From positions 1-23,734 of the IMG/VR virus record IMGVR_UViG_3300044940_000699: 23,734 nucleotides of DNA; one strand, 5' to 3'. Source of the DNA: a virus. This document shows, in pieces, positions 1 to 7,692 of this stretch. The notes beneath the pieces are model-generated. The model was not told where the DNA came from. It did not search any database and saw only the letters and a program-made list of their open reading frames with translations. Position numbers and translations under genes: made by a program. Every line of letters starts with the position of its first letter. Positions within the stretch are counted from its first letter, which is position 1.

Positions 1-66
1 ATGTTTTATCGTCAAACAAAACTGGTTATAGTCTCCAGATTTAAGGGTAAAAAATTAAGACTGAGA

Positions 67-1239
67 ATGAGCAAACAACAGACTCGAATATATATGGATT
101 ATCAGGCATCCACGCCAATCGACAAACGCGTGGCGGAGGTAATGCACGCCTGCTATGGATTTGCGGGTAACCCTCACGCATCAGAACACGCGTTCGGTTG
201 GGATGCTCACGCAGCTATTGAACGAGCAACATCTGAATTAGCTACCGTTCTGAATGTTGATGAAGATGAAATCATTTATACGTCGGGTGCGACTGAATCG
301 AATAATCAGGCAATCATAGGAATAGCCGAAAACGCCCCCGCAGCACGCAAGAGAATTCTCATCAGCAGCATTGAACACGCCTGCGTTTATAGTGCAGCAC
401 GCATAGCTGCAAAACGCTACGGCTGTACTGTCGAGATATTGCCGGTGGATGTGCGAGGCATAGTAGATTTAGATTATATAGAGGGGGTTGTTGGGGATGA
501 CACACTGATTATTTCAGTTATGGCTGTGAACAATGAAATTGGAACCATTCAACCGATTGAAGAAATTGGCAGAATCTGCAAAAAAGTTGGCGCTATCTTC
601 CATACGGATGCCACACACAAACTCGGAACTGGAAGGTTTGATGCGTCCGTCGCCGACATGGTGAGCTTGTCATCGCACAAAATTTACGGACCGAAAGGAA
701 TTGGAGCGCTGTATATCAGCAGGCCGCTTCAAAGAAGCATCTCACCACTAATTCATGGCGGCGGGCAGCAGAATGGATTGCGTGCGGGAACTTTGCCTGT
801 TCCACTGTGCGCGGCATTAGCACGCGCTGCCACTTTGATGGTTGATGAAGAATCCGCAGCGGAGAGATTGCGTATTCAGTCGTTTAGAAATCAGTTTGTG
901 AAAGAAATATTGTCGATAGATGATAGCTTTTTCGAGAATGGAATCAGCGGCGCATTACGCCACCCCGGAAATACGAACATCTGCTTTAAGGGAATGGATG
1001 CTCAAAGCCTTCTAACAATGCTTCAGCCGAACATTGCTGCATCCACCGGCTCAGCATGTCATTCCGGCACTACAGAGCCTTCACACGTTCTGCGAAGCAT
1101 CGGCAGAAATGACGCTGAAGCATCAGCCTCTATTAGATTCGGGTTTGGGCGCTTTACAAACGAAGAAGAAATAGACGCCGCTGTTGCGATCATCGCTGAA
1201 GCAATCGAACGCAACAAAGCTGTTCGCATAGCGAGCTAA
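67..1239 (+). CDS. Cysteine desulfurase, IscS/NifS-like (PLP enzyme)
   Basis: This enzyme would take sulfur from L-cysteine as a persulfide, giving alanine and sulfur for Fe-S clusters, tRNA or DNA thiolation. Counting from the ATG at 1 (the frame is open from there), visible features are SGATESNN near 95-102, VNNEIG, HTDA with Asp203, the PLP lysine K227 in SSHKIYGPKG, RAGT, and the persulfide cysteine C353 in STGSACHSG. The ATG at 67 is preferred because homologues begin just before the YxDYQA motif; it gives 390 residues, normal for the family. The rest resembles alphaproteobacterial IscS, but the active loop reads SACHSG rather than SACTSA, and the IscU-binding C-terminal tail of true IscS is missing. 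It therefore looks like a specialised paralogue, as in DndA or SspA. It is on the opposite strand to the phage genes and is less GC-rich. The enzyme class is well supported; the sulfur acceptor is unknown. Confidence 0.9.
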   Translation: MSKQQTRIYMDYQASTPIDKRVAEVMHACYGFAGNPHASEHAFGWDAHAAIERATSELATVLNVDEDEIIYTSGATESNNQAIIGIAENAPAARKRILISSIEHACVYSAARIAAKRYGCTVEILPVDVRGIVDLDYIEGVVGDDTLIISVMAVNNEIGTIQPIEEIGRICKKVGAIFHTDATHKLGTGRFDASVADMVSLSSHKIYGPKGIGALYISRPLQRSISPLIHGGGQQNGLRAGTLPVPLCAALARAATLMVDEESAAERLRIQSFRNQFVKEILSIDDSFFENGISGALRHPGNTNICFKGMDAQSLLTMLQPNIAASTGSACHSGTTEPSHVLRSIGRNDAEASASIRFGFGRFTNEEEIDAAVAIIAEAIERNKAVRIAS

Positions 1240-1440
1240 TTACCACTCGCACAACGTTTTCCCAACTTCGTTGTGATCGAGGATTTGCCGCGCTGTGCCA
1301 TCAGTTAAGCTATCCTGCTTGCTGATATAAATTGGCCTGCCGATGGCGCAGAAGCTGTCAGTCACGCGACCATTTATCGCGCAGGCGTTCAGCAGCATCG
1401 CCATCAGCAAGAGTGCGACGGTTTTTGTCTTGGACTTCAT
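1240..1440 (-). CDS. o-spanin-like outer-membrane lipoprotein (Rz1 type)
   Basis: This 66-residue protein has a basic start, a hydrophobic stretch and a lipobox LNAC with the lipidated cysteine at residue 20. Lipidation would leave a short mature periplasmic protein of about 47 residues. A PIYIS..D.LTDGTA..IL.HN pattern with cysteines at 31 and 64 follows, as I remember from small phage Rz1-like lipoproteins. The gene starts inside the 3' end of the i-spanin gene in another frame (83-base overlap), the classic Rz/Rz1 arrangement, and is last in the lysis cassette. Its stop directly abuts the stop of the cysteine desulfurase (TAATTA). A GAGAAAA stretch just upstream of the ATG may serve as ribosome binding site. 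Role inferred: joining with the inner-membrane spanin to fuse inner and outer membranes at the end of lysis. Confidence 0.66.
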   Translation of the reverse strand: MKSKTKTVALLLMAMLLNACAINGRVTDSFCAIGRPIYISKQDSLTDGTARQILDHNEVGKTLCEW

Positions 1441-1609
1441 GGGATTTTCTCACGTTTTCGGATTGCGTTTCCAGTGCATCCACCCGCTCGGCATTCCGAC
1501 CAGCGCGACGAGCAGCGAGCAGAATGCCGAGGAATGAAAGCGCCGCCATGCACCACGCCACTACGCGCAGCGCATTGGTGGTGAAGAAGGCTCTGAGGGC
1601 GGCAATCAT
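1358..1609 (-). CDS. i-spanin-like inner-membrane protein (Rz type)
   Basis: From the ATG at 1609 this is an 83-residue protein with one N-terminal transmembrane helix (about residues 12-34). A charged, probably helical periplasmic part rich in Arg, Glu and Lys follows. That is the i-spanin layout. The ATG at 1609 overlaps the TGA of the endolysin gene (ATGA) and has AAGAAGG upstream at good spacing, so the longer frame up to 1690 is rejected: it only extends back through the endolysin. The o-spanin candidate begins inside its 3' end in a different frame. Together with the endolysin and holin candidate this makes a complete lysis cassette. No sequence family was recognised; the call rests on topology, overlap and position. 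A small holin is an alternative. Confidence 0.6.
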   Translation of the reverse strand: MIAALRAFFTTNALRVVAWCMAALSFLGILLAARRAGRNAERVDALETQSENVRKSHEVQDKNRRTLADGDAAERLRDKWSRD

Positions 1610-2268
1610 ATTTTGCCTTCTTTCCGGGCTTGGTAACGGCTCCACGCGATATAGAGCAGCGCCATCGCCAGCACCGCGACGATTGCCCACGGCGCGGCCT
1701 GCGCCAGCGTCGTTGCAAGCGGCATGGCAGGCTCCAGCGTTTCGATGGCCTGCGACACCGCACCTATGCCAACACTGGCCACACCGCCGATTTTGGTGGC
1801 AACCATCGTGTCGGTGCTTCCGATAGGCTTAATCTGGTTCAGCGCATCCTTGGCAGTGGCAGGCGGCTTGGTGTCGATGTCGTTGAAGAACATATGGCCG
1901 CTGGTGAAATATACCGGCTTCTTCCCACGCGACCATGCTGGTTTGACTGCCGGGGTGTGGTAGTGCGTGCTGGCGTTGGTGGGGTCAACCAGCTGGTGAT
2001 CGACCGCTTTCATAGCGATTTCCACGCATTTATTGAACCACGCGCCGGAAGCTTTGAAAATCCGCGCCCGATTCGGATCACTCGTATTCCAGCAGCTGAA
2101 TTGGTACGGCTGGATGCACACGCTTTCTACATCATCCGGCCAGTTCGGGAGTGCCACCCGGTTCATTACCACGCAAGCAATGGCGGTTGCATCCTGAATG
2201 TCATGGGGTTTGGCCTCGCCGTAGAGTGTGCGTGCCAGCGTGTCGATATGTTCGGCTTTCGTTGTCAT
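1606..2268 (-). CDS. Endolysin, SleB-type cell wall hydrolase with C-terminal membrane helix
   Basis: This 220-residue protein carries a Hydrolase_2 (SleB) domain over about residues 8-130: ARTLYGEA with Glu18, AIACVVMNRV, QPYQFSCWN, THYH at 101-104 and a GH pair at 124-125. SleB-type enzymes cut peptidoglycan glycan strands. A linker rich in Ala, Thr and Gly is followed by a hydrophobic segment at about 190-210 and a basic tail (RYQARKEGK). The enzyme may thus be tethered to the inner membrane, or the helix may itself contribute to membrane permeabilisation. The start at 2268 is set by a near-perfect AAGGAGG five bases upstream; the in-frame extension to 2370 runs back into the holin candidate and is rejected. 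It lies 11 bases downstream of that gene and overlaps the i-spanin by ATGA. Confidence 0.88.
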   Translation of the reverse strand: MTTKAEHIDTLARTLYGEAKPHDIQDATAIACVVMNRVALPNWPDDVESVCIQPYQFSCWNTSDPNRARIFKASGAWFNKCVEIAMKAVDHQLVDPTNASTHYHTPAVKPAWSRGKKPVYFTSGHMFFNDIDTKPPATAKDALNQIKPIGSTDTMVATKIGGVASVGIGAVSQAIETLEPAMPLATTLAQAAPWAIVAVLAMALLYIAWSRYQARKEGKI

Positions 2269-2279
2269 AAAAGCCTCCT

Positions 2280-2528
2280 TTAAGGTTGGGTGATAAGTTG
2301 TTTGATGCCCTGCCACAGCGCCAGCAGCAGGCCGGAAATTGCCGCCGCGATGCAGGAGCGTTTCGTCCATTTGATGATTTCATCGGAGCCGGTGCGGGAT
2401 TTCCGCAGGTAGAGCATGTCGGCCTGCATCGCGGTGGGGTCGGTGGTGTCCACGCCATATTTGGTCAAGGTGTCTTCGATCCCCTCGCGCACGGCGGCAC
2501 GAATGGCTTTTGTTAATTCTTCTTCCAT
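2280..2528 (-). CDS. Small membrane protein, holin or antiholin candidate
   Basis: From the ATG at 2528 this is an 82-residue protein. Its N-terminal half is acidic and helical (EEELTKAIRAAVREGI), followed by a charged ML.LRKSR.GSDEIIKW segment and one transmembrane helix at about residues 58-78. Short one-helix proteins of this type are common directly upstream of phage endolysins, and the distance to the endolysin is 11 bases. A TTG four codons upstream is also in frame, but GGAG lies within that stretch at the right distance from the ATG, so the ATG is chosen. It is the first gene after a terminator, so lysis expression here probably depends on read-through or a nearby promoter. The membrane topology is clear; holin function is a guess from position. 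Confidence 0.6.
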   Translation of the reverse strand: MEEELTKAIRAAVREGIEDTLTKYGVDTTDPTAMQADMLYLRKSRTGSDEIIKWTKRSCIAAAISGLLLALWQGIKQLITQP

Positions 2529-2540
2529 TGATTGCTCCAA

Positions 2541-2566
2541 TAAAAAAACCGCCTCAGAGGGCGGTT
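2541..2566 (-). terminator. Rho-independent terminator before the lysis cassette
   Basis: On the minus strand the 7-base stem AACCGCC/GGCGGTT closes a 6-base loop and is followed by a run of T residues (2542-2548 are all A on the plus strand). It lies after the tail genes and 13 bases before the ATG of the holin candidate. Late transcripts from the tail operon would be cut or reduced here. Confidence 0.75.
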
Positions 2567-2630
2567 GCTACTGCTACACCTGCTACGATTGCTACATCTG
2601 CCGGTGTGCTACACTTGCTACGGTTGCTAC
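2567..2630. repeat. Tandem GCTAC repeat, 9-base period
   Basis: The plus strand shows GCTAC at 2567, 2573, 2582, 2591, 2608, 2617 and 2626, with a degenerate GCCGG at 2600. The spacing is mostly nine bases, with one step of six and one of eight. On the transcribed minus strand it reads GTAGCA followed by three variable bases. It fills the space between the stop of a 28-codon gene and the terminator stem. Its function is unknown; it could be a replication-slippage product or a binding array. Confidence 0.7.
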
Positions 2631-2631
2631 G

Positions 2632-2718
2632 CTAAGGAGGCTCCACCGATAGGATTTTGCGGAACTCCTTGGCCAAGGGGTCGTTAAACACTCTCTGATA
2701 TCCAAATGCGGTTGCCAT
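2632..2718 (-). CDS. 28-residue small protein, unknown function
   Basis: An ATG at 2718, five bases after the stop of the DUF2793 gene, opens a 28-codon frame ending in TAG at 2632. The peptide begins MATAFGYQRV and ends in KILSVEPP. It has mixed charge and no membrane segment or cysteine. There is no good Shine-Dalgarno sequence, but the closeness to the upstream stop would allow translational coupling. It fills what would otherwise be an empty gap before the repeats and terminator. I do not recognise it. It could be a short tail-region protein or a chance frame. Confidence 0.4.
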   Translation of the reverse strand: MATAFGYQRVFNDPLAKEFRKILSVEPP

Positions 2719-2723
2719 AGTGA

Positions 2724-3428
2724 TTACCAGTGCCACGGACCACGGAAGGTCAGATACTGCACATTGATCCGCACCAGCCCGCCGGTGAAGGAACCGGCGT
2801 CCGGCGTGAGTAGCAACGGTGTGTCGCTGTAATAGCTGACCGGGTGGTAGGTCAGGCCGATATTGGTGGAATCCGCGCCGGTGCCGATACCATTGCCATA
2901 GCGCGATGTATCGCCGGACACGCCCACGCCGAAGCTGGTGACTGTGCCGGTGACTGCTTCCATCACCCGCGTATTCACGGCCAGCACGGTTGAACGGTTG
3001 GGAATCAGCATGGCAGTTTCATCGCCAAGGCTGAGGTCAACATCATCCTGCCAGCGCAGCACGCGCATATATTCGCCGCCATCGCGCATAATCAGGCCGT
3101 AGGGAACCCAAGCAGAGCCGTCATAGGCCATGCGGGAATCCAGCGACTCCACCACCGCATCCATCCATTTGAAGGGCGCGTAAAACACCCAGCCGCCTGT
3201 CTGGTATTGCGCCAGCTGGTTGGCGTGTCCGGTGAAATCCCCGGATGGGATGCTACCAACGATATACAGATCACCCGCCGCAGGGCTGCCGGGTGGTGCG
3301 TCGGCAATATCCGCCACCACCGGCGTGACGAACGCATCGAGCTTATTCAGCCCTTCATTATGCGTGACTTCTTTTTGGGCTTGGCCTGAGACAATATAAG
3401 GCAAGCCCAGACGTGCTGTCTGAGACAT
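2724..3428 (-). CDS. DUF2793 tail-tip or fibre protein
   Basis: This 234-residue protein begins with the DUF2793 signature RLGLPY...GQAQKEVTHNE..N.LDA, followed by AGDLYIV and W..Y.P..GW.FYAP. Such proteins are encoded after the GTA TIM-barrel tail gene in alphaproteobacterial prophages and are thought to be part of the distal tail or a fibre. The C-terminal half (about residues 120-234) is not part of the recognised motif and may be the receptor- or glycan-binding part: it is rich in Gly, Thr and Tyr and looks like beta structure. GGAGG five bases before the ATG gives a firm start. It is separated from the upstream tail-tip gene by only 21 bases. Confidence 0.85.
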   Translation of the reverse strand: MSQTARLGLPYIVSGQAQKEVTHNEGLNKLDAFVTPVVADIADAPPGSPAAGDLYIVGSIPSGDFTGHANQLAQYQTGGWVFYAPFKWMDAVVESLDSRMAYDGSAWVPYGLIMRDGGEYMRVLRWQDDVDLSLGDETAMLIPNRSTVLAVNTRVMEAVTGTVTSFGVGVSGDTSRYGNGIGTGADSTNIGLTYHPVSYYSDTPLLLTPDAGSFTGGLVRINVQYLTFRGPWHW

Positions 3429-3449
3429 GGAATCCTCCGGTAATGTTGG

Positions 3450-6400
3450 TTAAATGCTGGCGCTGGCGGCGTATCCCCGGCCAACCACTGCGGAAAGCTG
3501 ATAGACTTTTACGCTCACGCTGCTTTGCAGGCTGCCGAAATCGGCAGTTTGCTCGGCGGCGCTATAGCTGGCGGTTGGGCTGATAGTGGAAATCGTTCGC
3601 ACTACTGTGCTGCCATCAAGGATTTCCACCTCGTAGCGTTCGCTTTCCTCACCCAGCGGAATGTCCACCCCGTCGCGCCATTCCGCATCGACGCGAGAAC
3701 GGCGCACCCAGCTGATCGTTAGATTGCCGGAGCCGTCGCGCAGGCCTGTCACATGCACCGGCGCGAAGGGTTTCAGGCTTCGCCCGCTATAGGTAAAAGC
3801 CACCTCGTCGGTATTACCCAGCGAGTTGCCAACGCTTACCGCCTTGTAGAACAGTTCGCGCCCGATCAGGTTGTTAGCGATTGCGGTCGTATATAAGGCC
3901 GGAGAAAGCAGGATAAACCTGTCCCCGGCGGTATGACTACCCACCGCCCATTCCGTACCCTGCCGCCCCCGCAAAAGCCGGGAAAGGCGATAGGTACGCT
4001 CGCCGATCAACTCCGCATTCTGGAATTGCACCAGCTCGTCACCGATTAAAGCAGCATTCGCTCCGTTCGGCACGGCCAGTTCACTGACGCTGGCGAGGCT
4101 TCCGGCGGTTAACACCACCTCCACGAGATTCACCTGATCCCATGTTTCCGTGATACCGGCGGCAAGGTCGGTGATGATCGCGCCGAACGTGGCCGCACCT
4201 TCCAGTCCGGCCAGCAGGTTGAAGGTATTGCCGCCATCTTCCCCGCCATCGTCGGAACGATAGATTGCTGCACCGTTCCAATCCGCGCCATCGGGAGCCA
4301 CGCCAAGGCGCAGTAATCCCTGACTTTGCACCGTATCCACCGGCAGCGGCGGCGCGTCCACAAACTGAAGCAGCGTTTCCGGCACCAGCACCGGCGGCGT
4401 GATGTTGCGCGATGTCTCACCCGGTGGGGTGTAGAAATCGTAGGAACTCACATCCTCCGCCACGGCGTTGATTTTCATCAGGCCGTTGGCTTCCATGTCG
4501 GTTTTGATGACGCGCATTTCATGTGCTACCCCGGAAACGGTCACGGTGATGACGTCGGTCGGTTCAAGCCGTACATATTTAGGCGGCACGGTCAGGCTAA
4601 AACTCAGGCGTTCCTTCCATGTGCCATACAGGGTAATATCCGCTACCTGCTTGGCCTGCGTTGCGCCCATAACGATGGGAAGGTTCATCGTTACCTGATC
4701 CACCGCACGCACCACCTGCCGCTGGGAAGTCTGCGTCACCGGGTCATAATTAAATGGCCGGTCGAGATAGGTCACATTGACGCGCTGGGGCAATTCAAGC
4801 TCCTGCGCGTAATGGATCTCCAGCACATCCTGCACACCGCTCTTGGCGCTGGGGATGAGGTCAGCTTCCGGGATGGATTTTACCGACGCATTGCCACGCG
4901 GCACGCATTTAAGAATGCCATCGCTTTCCACCACATCGAAAAAGAAACCACTGGCCAGCTGCTCCAGCGCGTTCCGCACCGTGATCGGCTGTTGCAGGAT
5001 GAACCCTTCCAGCGAGGCGGTCAGGCGGGTGACGTCATAATCCGAAGGCGTAAGGCCTGCGGCTTGTAACAACTCTGCCACCACCGCGCCCAGCGTGGAA
5101 GCGCCCAGCTTGCCGTTCACCCAATGCCCCGTTGCCCACAGGATAGAATCCTGCCACACGCCTTCCAGATCAGGCCAGAAAGAAAATGGCCTGGCGTCCC
5201 ACGTCCAGATAAAGCGCCGTGCCACAAGGCCGCTATTGCCGGAGGCGGTTTCCCGCGCTTCCAGATAATCCAGCGTGCTATCCAGTGCCACACGCTGCGC
5301 CTGAAAATCCACTCGGCCTTTGGAGCCGCGAGGGAAGAAACTCTCGCTGGAAGTCGGATCATAGAACACGTTGGGCTGGTTGGTGCAGCCATCCACCGAA
5401 GGAAAGCCGAACTCGGTAAACCACACGGGTTTCATTTTGGCAGTCCAAGCGGTCGCAACCGCATTCGGGTTTACATGGGTGTTCTTCCACCAGTGTTCGA
5501 GGTTTTTCCATGCGTAGGTCGGATCACCGCCATAGCTGGTTTGCCCTGTGCGAGCCACGGAATCGGCATAGTAATAATCCCAGCCTTCGCCGCTCTCCCA
5601 ATATTCGGTGATAAGCTCCGGCGTGATCTGGATTTGCGGCAAGTCCGGTGTCAGCGGAAAATAGCTATCAATCCCCACAAAGTCGATATTGGCCGAAGCC
5701 CAGAGCGGATCGAGGTTAAACCAGCCACCGGTGCTGTGATATTCGCTCCAGTCGGCGGCATAGGTAATCAGCGTTCCGGGCATGGCGGCTTTCACGCTGC
5801 CCGCTAAACTCACCAGCTGCGCCACCGCCGGATAGCTTCCGGGCGAATCGGTAAAGCCGGTCATGCCGATCAGCTCCGAACCGATGACGAACGCATCCAC
5901 ATCGCCACTGAGCAAATTGGCGTAGTGCATGATGAAGGCGTTATAGCCGTTGGTTTTGGTGAACCAGCTGGCCGCATCGGTGGCGTTTGCAGGTTCGATG
6001 CGCCCGCGCCACGGCTTCGGCACCGGCGTAATCGTATCCACGAACGGCATGGGGTAAAGCATGACATTCAGGCCACGGCTTTTCAGTTCCGCACAGAGTT
6101 GCACCACCGTATGATCGGAAGGCGTGCCGCCATAGGTGGGCGTATCCTCATCGAAAAACAATACCGTTTGAGCCGAAGCGCGGCTGATACCCGCCACGCT
6201 CCAATCCTGCGGCAGCACCTGCGTGGTGCCTTGGAATTCCACCTTGGGGATGATTTCGCAATCCCCGGCATCGGTGGAAGTGGCGAACCACGTCACCACC
6301 ACCGCCACCCATTCCAGATTCGGCAGCACCTTCAGCAACTGGTCAATCGCCACCTGCACATCGGCTTTGCCTTCGTAATTGTGCATGTTGATGCTTTTCT

Positions 6401-7202
6401 TGTCGCTGGAAGGTGTGAAGGCTCCGCCGAAATAAGCATAGTAACCGTCCTGCTTGGTGGTGACCTGCGTGCCATAGACAAATTCCCCCGCGCCGGGGAT
6501 TATCACGATGTCTTTGACCTTATCTTCCACGCTGTGCTGGAATTTGACCGTATGGCGCACCTCGAACGTAAAATTGGGGATGCGGTTGCCGTAAGCGGCC
6601 AGCGGAAAATCCTCCACCACCACATAGGCCATGCCCCGATGTGCCGGGATCGTCCCAGCTGGCAGGTATTTGGCCATGATGTCATCGACACCTTGCTCTT
6701 CATCGCCGAAATGGACGTTATACTTGCCCTGCGCGGCGGAGAGTTCGGTTTCCGTCAGCACCTTGCTATCCGCCCAAACGCGGATCACTTCGTCAATCTC
6801 ACCCTCGCAAATGGCAATCGCCAGCGTGACATAATACTCATAGGAAATCGTGGTCTGGCTGGTCGTGGTTTTGCCGCCACCACCGCCTTTACCGCCGCCG
6901 CTGGAGGTTTGTGTGGTGGTTTTCTCGCTGCGGACTTCTTTAATATCGGTTGCCCAGATGACGTTTCCGGCCAGCCGCATCGTGCCATACACCCTTGGAA
7001 TGATGTTCCCGTAAGTAGAAATCTGCGCCCGGAGGTCAGCGAGGCGCGGTCCTTCCTGCGTCGGCAGCTGCACGCGCTGGCTTTTCGGGAAGAACGCACC
7101 CGCAGCCATACCGCCCAGATTCGCGCCAAGGATTGCCCCGGAGGGACCACCCAGCACAAAACCGGCCACGCCGCCAACAACAGGAAGGACAATATCAGCC
7201 AT
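3450..7202 (-). CDS. GTA TIM-barrel tail protein (host specificity / tail hub)
   Basis: At 1250 residues this is the largest gene and matches the GTA gp15-type baseplate protein, normally about 1300 residues. Residues 1-40 are hydrophobic and glycine-rich (PVVGGVAGFVLGG). A Gly/Lys/Thr-rich low-complexity loop lies near 100-118. The GTA TIM-barrel-like region covers about 240-650, with HYANLLSGDVDAFVIGSELIG and VWFTEFGFPSVDG as landmarks. A phage-tail-3 type hub region follows (about 720-960; YAQELELPQRVNVTYLDRPF). The C-terminal 100 residues look like a fibronectin-type beta domain (LRDGSGNLTISW). It would form the tip hub that contacts the cell. The start lies four bases after the NlpC/P60 stop, with no strong ribosome binding site, so coupled translation is likely. 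Confidence 0.92.
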   Translation of the reverse strand: MADIVLPVVGGVAGFVLGGPSGAILGANLGGMAAGAFFPKSQRVQLPTQEGPRLADLRAQISTYGNIIPRVYGTMRLAGNVIWATDIKEVRSEKTTTQTSSGGGKGGGGGKTTTSQTTISYEYYVTLAIAICEGEIDEVIRVWADSKVLTETELSAAQGKYNVHFGDEEQGVDDIMAKYLPAGTIPAHRGMAYVVVEDFPLAAYGNRIPNFTFEVRHTVKFQHSVEDKVKDIVIIPGAGEFVYGTQVTTKQDGYYAYFGGAFTPSSDKKSINMHNYEGKADVQVAIDQLLKVLPNLEWVAVVVTWFATSTDAGDCEIIPKVEFQGTTQVLPQDWSVAGISRASAQTVLFFDEDTPTYGGTPSDHTVVQLCAELKSRGLNVMLYPMPFVDTITPVPKPWRGRIEPANATDAASWFTKTNGYNAFIMHYANLLSGDVDAFVIGSELIGMTGFTDSPGSYPAVAQLVSLAGSVKAAMPGTLITYAADWSEYHSTGGWFNLDPLWASANIDFVGIDSYFPLTPDLPQIQITPELITEYWESGEGWDYYYADSVARTGQTSYGGDPTYAWKNLEHWWKNTHVNPNAVATAWTAKMKPVWFTEFGFPSVDGCTNQPNVFYDPTSSESFFPRGSKGRVDFQAQRVALDSTLDYLEARETASGNSGLVARRFIWTWDARPFSFWPDLEGVWQDSILWATGHWVNGKLGASTLGAVVAELLQAAGLTPSDYDVTRLTASLEGFILQQPITVRNALEQLASGFFFDVVESDGILKCVPRGNASVKSIPEADLIPSAKSGVQDVLEIHYAQELELPQRVNVTYLDRPFNYDPVTQTSQRQVVRAVDQVTMNLPIVMGATQAKQVADITLYGTWKERLSFSLTVPPKYVRLEPTDVITVTVSGVAHEMRVIKTDMEANGLMKINAVAEDVSSYDFYTPPGETSRNITPPVLVPETLLQFVDAPPLPVDTVQSQGLLRLGVAPDGADWNGAAIYRSDDGGEDGGNTFNLLAGLEGAATFGAIITDLAAGITETWDQVNLVEVVLTAGSLASVSELAVPNGANAALIGDELVQFQNAELIGERTYRLSRLLRGRQGTEWAVGSHTAGDRFILLSPALYTTAIANNLIGRELFYKAVSVGNSLGNTDEVAFTYSGRSLKPFAPVHVTGLRDGSGNLTISWVRRSRVDAEWRDGVDIPLGEESERYEVEILDGSTVVRTISTISPTASYSAAEQTADFGSLQSSVSVKVYQLSAVVGRGYAASASI

Positions 7203-7206
7203 AGGA

Positions 7207-7692
7207 TTATTTCAGCGATTGGAGTTGTTTCGTTTTGAATCGGTAAACGTGGGTGAGCATTCGCAGCCACGCATCGGAAAGCGGTTGTTCCACCACTTTT
7301 CCCGCACTGGAATTGCAATGAATTAGTCCCGCGCCGCCGGTGGGATATTCCGTCAGCAAGCCCACATGCTGCGGATCGCGGAATGTGCGGAATAACAGCA
7401 CATCGCCTTGCGTCATTTTTTCTTCCGGCACTTCGCGTAAGTGCCGCTGAATAGCGCCCACCAGCCGCCCGCGCTCCGGGTACATGGAATAATTGAACTC
7501 ATCATGCCGGGAGAGCGGATTGCCTTCACCGTCCTGCAATCCCAGCTCGTCAATCACGCCGATAATCAGGCCGATGCAATCCACCCCACCAGCGCCAGCC
7601 TTGGATTTCTTCAAGCGCCCTTGGTGGTGATACTTCGTGCCGAGCCATGTGCGGGCTTGCGCTACGATCTGTTGTTTCGTGACTTTACTCAT
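7207..7692 (-). CDS. NlpC/P60-family tail peptidase
   Basis: This 161-residue protein belongs to the phage NlpC/P60 group encoded between DUF2163 and the GTA TIM-barrel gene. The catalytic cysteine is C39 in GGVDCIGL, the histidine is probably H109 in PQHVGLL, and a third polar residue may be H125 in LIHCN. A QGDVLLF motif at 95-101 is also typical. NlpC/P60 enzymes cut peptide links in peptidoglycan; at the tail tip this would help DNA pass the cell wall. The start overlaps the end of the DUF2163 gene by eight bases and the stop lies four bases before the next gene, so the three are translated as a block. Confidence 0.9.
   Translation of the reverse strand: MSKVTKQQIVAQARTWLGTKYHHQGRLKKSKAGAGGVDCIGLIIGVIDELGLQDGEGNPLSRHDEFNYSMYPERGRLVGAIQRHLREVPEEKMTQGDVLLFRTFRDPQHVGLLTEYPTGGAGLIHCNSSAGKVVEQPLSDAWLRMLTHVYRFKTKQLQSLK

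Noticed and set aside
1237-1242. TAATTA at the desulfurase/o-spanin junction as an attachment core
   Set aside because: It is simply two opposed stop codons; no second copy or tRNA end was seen and six bases are not enough.
2269-2370. Longer start for the SleB endolysin
   Set aside because: It runs back into the holin candidate's coding sequence, and the ATG at 2268 has a near-perfect AAGGAGG upstream.
2567-2630. Possible CRISPR array
   Set aside because: The repeat unit is five to six bases with three-base spacers, far too short, and there is no cas gene.
5925-7238. 437-codon plus-strand open frame opposite the TIM-barrel tail gene
   Set aside because: Its product is very rich in His and Arg with no motif, as expected for the antisense of a GC-rich gene, and the minus-strand product has strong family motifs throughout.
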